This document shows, piece by piece, positions 60,466 to 64,000 of a stretch of 64,000 nucleotides of DNA. Under the pieces are notes generated by a model. The model was not told the origin of the DNA and searched no databases. It saw nothing but the letters and a program-made list of their open reading frames with translations. Within the stretch, counting starts at the first letter, position 1. Every line of letters begins with the position of its first letter. This DNA comes from Clostridia bacterium (GTDB lineage: Bacteria > Bacillota > Clostridia > Oscillospirales > Acutalibacteraceae): the NCBI GenBank assembly GCA_017516745.1, contig JAFXBF010000002.1, positions 62,001-126,000 on the forward strand, given 5' to 3'. A program made the position numbers and the translations under genes.

Positions 60466-61973
60466 TGCTCATAATCTGAAAGCAGTCCGGGGAGAATTGC
60501 CGCCATATCACTCGGGGTCATACCGTGAACGGAGAACCTCTTTGCCGCCTCGTCACCGACCTTGCCGTGCAGATAAACTGCCGCAACAGCCGCTTCAAAC
60601 GGCTCAAAGCCCTGTGCCAGTAAGCCTGCCGTCATACCTGCAAGCAGGTCACCGCTGCCGCCTCGTGCCATTCCGGGGTTGCCCGTGCGGTTGATGTAGG
60701 TTCTCTCGCCGTCGGAAACCACCGTGTTAGCACCCTTGAGCACAACAACAATGCCGTATTCCCTTGCAACAGCCTTTGTCAGCGCAAGTCGGTTGCTGTT
60801 GACCTGCTCGGCGGTAAGTCCGACAAGCCTTGCCATTTCGCCCGGGTGAGGTGTTATGACCGTGTGTCCCTTTATTGCTTCCGGAATATTTATATTCGCA
60901 CTTAAGAGATTTATTCCGTCAGCATCTATTACAACATTATTTTTGCAGGCGGCAAGTGCCTCTTCAAACACGCTTGCCGTACCGAGTGTCTGTCCGAGAC
61001 CGCAGCCTATAAGCACTGTGTCCGCCTTTTCGATTTCGGGCAGTAATTTTTCAAGAGCCCCTCTTGCCAAAAATCCGTCCTCACAGCAGGGCAGGGGAAG
61101 CATAACGGGCTCTGTGAGCTTTGATGCAATTGCAGGGTATGCCTTTTCGGGGAAGGCAGCAAAAACAAGCCCTGCACCGATTTTAACCGCACCCGTTGCC
61201 GCAAGTACGGCCGCACCGGGGTATTTCATACTGCCGCAAATGCTTAAAACTTTTCCGAAATCTCCCTTGTGGGCATCTGCTTTTCTTGCAGGTAATACGG
61301 GCATTGGTTTATCCGAAAATGTGAAAAATTCTTCCGATACCGCTTCGTTGTCAAGGCCGATATCAACAACCATAACTCTGCCGCAATATTTCTTTGCAGG
61401 TGTCAGCACGTGTGCAGGTTTTCTGCAGCTTATTGCAAGGGTGAGGTTAGCTTTTATACAATCTTCACACACCTTGGCTGTGTCACATTCTGCACCGCTG
61501 GGCAGGTCGATTGACACTACCTTTGCGTCTGAAGCATTTATTGCACGGAAAATTTCCTCTGTAGCTTCGTCGGGCTCACCCTTGAAGCCGAAACCGAAAA
61601 TTGCATCGATTACAATATCTGCGGATTCTATTCTGCTTTTTGCTTCCGGCTGTTCACCCACAAAAACGGGTATGCTCGGCATTCTACTGAACATTGTAAC
61701 GGAATCCTCCGCCGACGGAATACCGCCGACGAGGATAACGCTTATCATCTCACAGCCGAGCTCTTTGAGCCTGCGTGCGGCGACAAAGCCGTCGCCGCCG
61801 TTTTTGCCTTTGCCGCAGACAACTGCAATTTTTTTGCCTTCACAGCTGAATTTTTTATATATCGCATCGGCGCAGGCAATACCGGCACGCTCCATCATAT
61901 CAAGATAGCTCAGGCCCTTTTCGTTTGCCGCCGCCTCAATGCGCTTCATTCTTTCGCTTGTGTAAATTTTCAT
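60462..61973 (-). CDS. nnrE/nnrD: bifunctional NAD(P)H-hydrate epimerase/dehydratase
   Basis: 503 residues, a fusion of two domains. The N-terminal YjeF domain (about 1-210) shows GKGKNGGDGFVAARRL and DAIFGFGFKG; it epimerises damaged NAD(P)HX. The C-terminal ADP-dependent dehydratase (about 225-500) shows KVLSICGSMKYPGAAVLAA, ADGINLLS, TPHPGEMARLVG and NPGMARGGSGDLLAGM. Together they repair hydrated NAD(P)H. Its ATG overlaps the mannosidase stop in a TAATG, so it is coupled to it. The TAG stop comes from MITE copy 2, so the natural C-terminus may have been changed by a residue or two. Confidence 0.93.
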   Translation of the reverse strand: MKIYTSERMKRIEAAANEKGLSYLDMMERAGIACADAIYKKFSCEGKKIAVVCGKGKNGGDGFVAARRLKELGCEMISVILVGGIPSAEDSVTMFSRMPSIPVFVGEQPEAKSRIESADIVIDAIFGFGFKGEPDEATEEIFRAINASDAKVVSIDLPSGAECDTAKVCEDCIKANLTLAISCRKPAHVLTPAKKYCGRVMVVDIGLDNEAVSEEFFTFSDKPMPVLPARKADAHKGDFGKVLSICGSMKYPGAAVLAATGAVKIGAGLVFAAFPEKAYPAIASKLTEPVMLPLPCCEDGFLARGALEKLLPEIEKADTVLIGCGLGQTLGTASVFEEALAACKNNVVIDADGINLLSANINIPEAIKGHTVITPHPGEMARLVGLTAEQVNSNRLALTKAVAREYGIVVVLKGANTVVSDGERTYINRTGNPGMARGGSGDLLAGMTAGLLAQGFEPFEAAVAAVYLHGKVGDEAAKRFSVHGMTPSDMAAILPGLLSDYEH

Positions 61974-64000
61974 TACTGTACAATTCCTTCAAGGAAGTTT
62001 ACTTCTTCAACCTTACCGTCGGGGTTGATGCGGAAGGTCTTTATCTCGTGGGGCAGGAAATCAACCCTGAATGCGGCGTCAAACATATCGCAGAAGATGT
62101 TTGTTCTCGTTTTCTTGCCCTTGGCCTCGAAGCAACGGAGAATAGCTGCACCTGAGCCGTCCTCGCTGAATTTGAAAGCTGTTGCGATAATGTTGTCTGC
62201 GCTGATTTCAAGGAAGCTTGCCTTTTGCTCTCTGCCCTTGCCCTTGTGATAACCCTCGGCTATTGCAACGGGACGGCAGTTGAACTTTGCGGCAAGGTTC
62301 ATGATTTCCGTTTCTTCAACCTCACCCTCGTGGGGGAAGATTGCGTACTCAAACCTCTGCATACCTTCATCGGTAAAGTTAAAGTCTGCTGCAGGTCTGG
62401 GTGAATAGTGGTCTGCGAAAATTACGTTTCTGATGGCCGTCAGGCGCAGCATCGTGCCGGGGCAGTCATAGCTGTACTTGCTGTCGTTGATAACTGCAAG
62501 GCCGACTCTCTTGCCGTTGACGGTTGAGGTGATATCAGCCCACTGCTGTGTCGGCTCTTCTTCGCCGTTGCACGGGCGCTTGATATAGCCGCAGGGGATT
62601 TCATAAGTTGAAATCTCGTCTGTGCCGCCGATATCAAACGGAATTTTAAGCATTGTGAACTGCTCGCTCCAGTTAGCCTTGCACTTTACACGGACTGTCT
62701 TCTTGCCCTCTGTCAGGCAGAATTCCTGTGTAAGAGTAGAGGTGTTGAAGGTGTACTTTATTCTTACACTTGCACGAAGCGGACCTTTTTCAACAAGCTC
62801 AATGCTGCTGACATTCATTGTGCCCTTGATATCGTGGAACTTAAACACGTTGTGTGCCCATGTATCTGTCTTATGGTCATCAATAACTGTGGGTACGGCA
62901 AGTGCAGCATTTGCCGCAAAATCGTTGCCGCTTGTCTTGTCAATAAATTTTGAAATACCGCCGATAGCCTTGTCAAATTCAACTCTGACAAGCTCGTTTT
63001 CCATAAATATAACGTCGCCGTCGCCGCAGGTCAGCTTGCTTTCCTGCTCGGGCTCATCGTCGCTTTCAAAATACAGCCAGTAGGTCGCATAGCCGAGTGC
63101 AGGCACCTTTGCCATAAACAGCGTGTCAAGGTGGCTGTCGTTGGAGCGTGAGGAGCGGACGTTCTGGAAGAGAACATCGTTACCCTCGCTGTCAGTAACT
63201 CTTTCGGACAGGTGGTAAACTCTTATCGGCATTTCAACCTCAAAGGAGTGGGGATTGAATACAACAATCGGACGGGGGAAATCCGCACGTGCGCCGAGGT
63301 TGCGTACCTCTGTGCTTACGGGGTCGGATACACCTTCAACCCAGGTGTCAATCTGTCTTGCGATTTTAATAAGAGCGGTGTTATAAATTTTGGAGGCAAC
63401 ATCAAGAGCGTAGCCCGTGCTCTCCTTTACATCCTCATAAGCCTCCATAATAGAGCAACCGCAGAGTATATCGTGGAACTGGTTGAAGCAGACGTTGCGC
63501 CAGGCTTCGGCAAATTCCTTCGTTGCAGGCATTGCACCTGTAACCTTTGAAGCAACCGTGTTGAACTTTTCTGCCGCTGCAAGGCGGTTTTCAGCCTTTC
63601 TGTTGAGCTGTTTAACCATTGATGTTGCCGAATAACAGCCGCTTGCGTGGTGCTGAAGGTCGTCTGTCCATACAGGGATATCAAGGGGAGTGACAAGCAT
63701 CTGCTGGAAGAATTCATCGGGTGTGGAGAATTCAAGCTCGCAGAAGCCGTCTTCCTCCATCTTGTTCTGTAAGTATTCAATATCGCCTCTTGTCGGGCCG
63801 CCGCCGTGGTTGCCTATACCGTAGAAGAGCATCATACCGTGGCCGCTTTCTTTGGCTCTCTCGGAGTATTCGTCAATCTTCTTTCCGAGATGTTCGGGGC
63901 CGCTGTGGCCGTAGCCCTCGGGAATGTGGTAGGTGAGCACACGGCTGCCGTCGGGACTTTCCCACCAGAACATATTCTCGGGAATTTCGGCGTTTTCGTG
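61973..64000 (-). CDS. alpha-mannosidase, GH38, C-terminal part
   Basis: 676 codons are visible and the frame is open to the right edge, so the N-terminal part of a protein usually near 900-1000 residues is cut off. The visible N-terminal part MFWWESPDGSRVLTYH and YGIGNHGGGPTRGDIEYL belong to the catalytic barrel with the conserved GNHGGGPT segment, and a helical middle domain and a large beta C-terminus (RVKCKANWSEQFTMLKIPF) follow. GH38 enzymes cut alpha-mannosides, usually from N-glycans or yeast mannan. The catalytic nucleophile is outside or near the edge and was not seen. Confidence 0.88.
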   Translation of the reverse strand, partial: HENAEIPENMFWWESPDGSRVLTYHIPEGYGHSGPEHLGKKIDEYSERAKESGHGMMLFYGIGNHGGGPTRGDIEYLQNKMEEDGFCELEFSTPDEFFQQMLVTPLDIPVWTDDLQHHASGCYSATSMVKQLNRKAENRLAAAEKFNTVASKVTGAMPATKEFAEAWRNVCFNQFHDILCGCSIMEAYEDVKESTGYALDVASKIYNTALIKIARQIDTWVEGVSDPVSTEVRNLGARADFPRPIVVFNPHSFEVEMPIRVYHLSERVTDSEGNDVLFQNVRSSRSNDSHLDTLFMAKVPALGYATYWLYFESDDEPEQESKLTCGDGDVIFMENELVRVEFDKAIGGISKFIDKTSGNDFAANAALAVPTVIDDHKTDTWAHNVFKFHDIKGTMNVSSIELVEKGPLRASVRIKYTFNTSTLTQEFCLTEGKKTVRVKCKANWSEQFTMLKIPFDIGGTDEISTYEIPCGYIKRPCNGEEEPTQQWADITSTVNGKRVGLAVINDSKYSYDCPGTMLRLTAIRNVIFADHYSPRPAADFNFTDEGMQRFEYAIFPHEGEVEETEIMNLAAKFNCRPVAIAEGYHKGKGREQKASFLEISADNIIATAFKFSEDGSGAAILRCFEAKGKKTRTNIFCDMFDAAFRVDFLPHEIKTFRINPDGKVEEVNFLEGIVQ

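Noticed and set aside
60856-61908. 350-codon plus-strand frame
   Set aside because: Antisense to the nnrE/D fusion, low-complexity Ser/Pro/Ala content and no start signal.
1-64000. CRISPR arrays, tRNA or rRNA genes, phage genes
   Set aside because: No spaced direct repeats of array type, no cloverleaf or rRNA-like segment and no phage structural gene was seen in either strand.

Overview
The window reads as chromosome of an anaerobic, spore-forming Firmicute of the Clostridia, probably close to the Oscillospiraceae/Ruminococcaceae gut lineages. The evidence is SpoIIP and the spore protease GPR, a T-box leader, SepF and DivIVA division genes, DUF512 next to der, a Walker-A protein before yceD-rpmF, split transketolase and single-subunit class I fumarase genes, and many carbohydrate enzymes. 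Genes are dense and operonic, with Shine-Dalgarno sites close to GGAGG. Taxonomy is inference from gene content. No tRNA, rRNA, CRISPR array, prophage or autonomous insertion sequence was seen.

Layout. 1-5.9 kb (minus strand): a membrane protein cut by the window edge, mannose-6-phosphate isomerase, a PHP phosphoesterase and an iolG-iolD-iolE inositol set. 6-22.1 kb (plus): a long co-directional run with miaB, ricA-like, mutS, mutL, miaA, an HlyD-like membrane protein, yggS, sepF, divIVA, lspA, rluD, both transketolase halves, a second small DivIVA-like protein and a fumarase beta subunit. 22-29.7 kb: GH30 glycosidase, tcdA, a lipoprotein-PHP pair, GNAT and kinase-like genes, a solo trpB under a tryptophan T-box, and a HAD hydrolase. 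29.9-37 kb: Na/Pi transporter, mtaB, D,D-carboxypeptidase, pgi, yceD-rpmF. 37-40 kb: a small accessory island with a RAYT transposase and six REP-like palindromes. 40-45.4 kb: DUF512, der, spoIIP, gpr, rpsT. 45.5-49.6 kb: a 55-residue Cys-rich membrane protein, an Xre regulator with paired operators facing a membrane protein, a cytoplasmic propeller/toroid protein. 49.6-64 kb (minus): rsmI and trmN6 between two copies of a short mobile-like element, a secreted PHP protein, GH13, mgtE behind a structured leader, glgP, mazF, a lipoprotein, nnrE/D and a partial GH38 alpha-mannosidase.

How it works together. Several genes act on tRNA position 37 (miaA, miaB, mtaB, tcdA, trmN6). Several serve division and envelope growth (sepF, divIVA, lspA, D,D-carboxypeptidase) and sporulation (spoIIP, gpr). 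The carbon genes cover inositol, mannosides, alpha-glucans and glycogen, feeding pgi, manA and the pentose phosphate route.

The most unusual content is non-coding or small: a 278-bp MITE in two near-identical copies lodged inside operons, one of them supplying a stop codon and part of a ribosome-binding site; a second element family of about 180-190 bp flanking rsmI-trmN6; a REP/RAYT system with a REP copy inside the transposase reading frame; an unassigned riboswitch-like leader before mgtE whose terminator hairpin also holds the Shine-Dalgarno site; and paired Xre operators.
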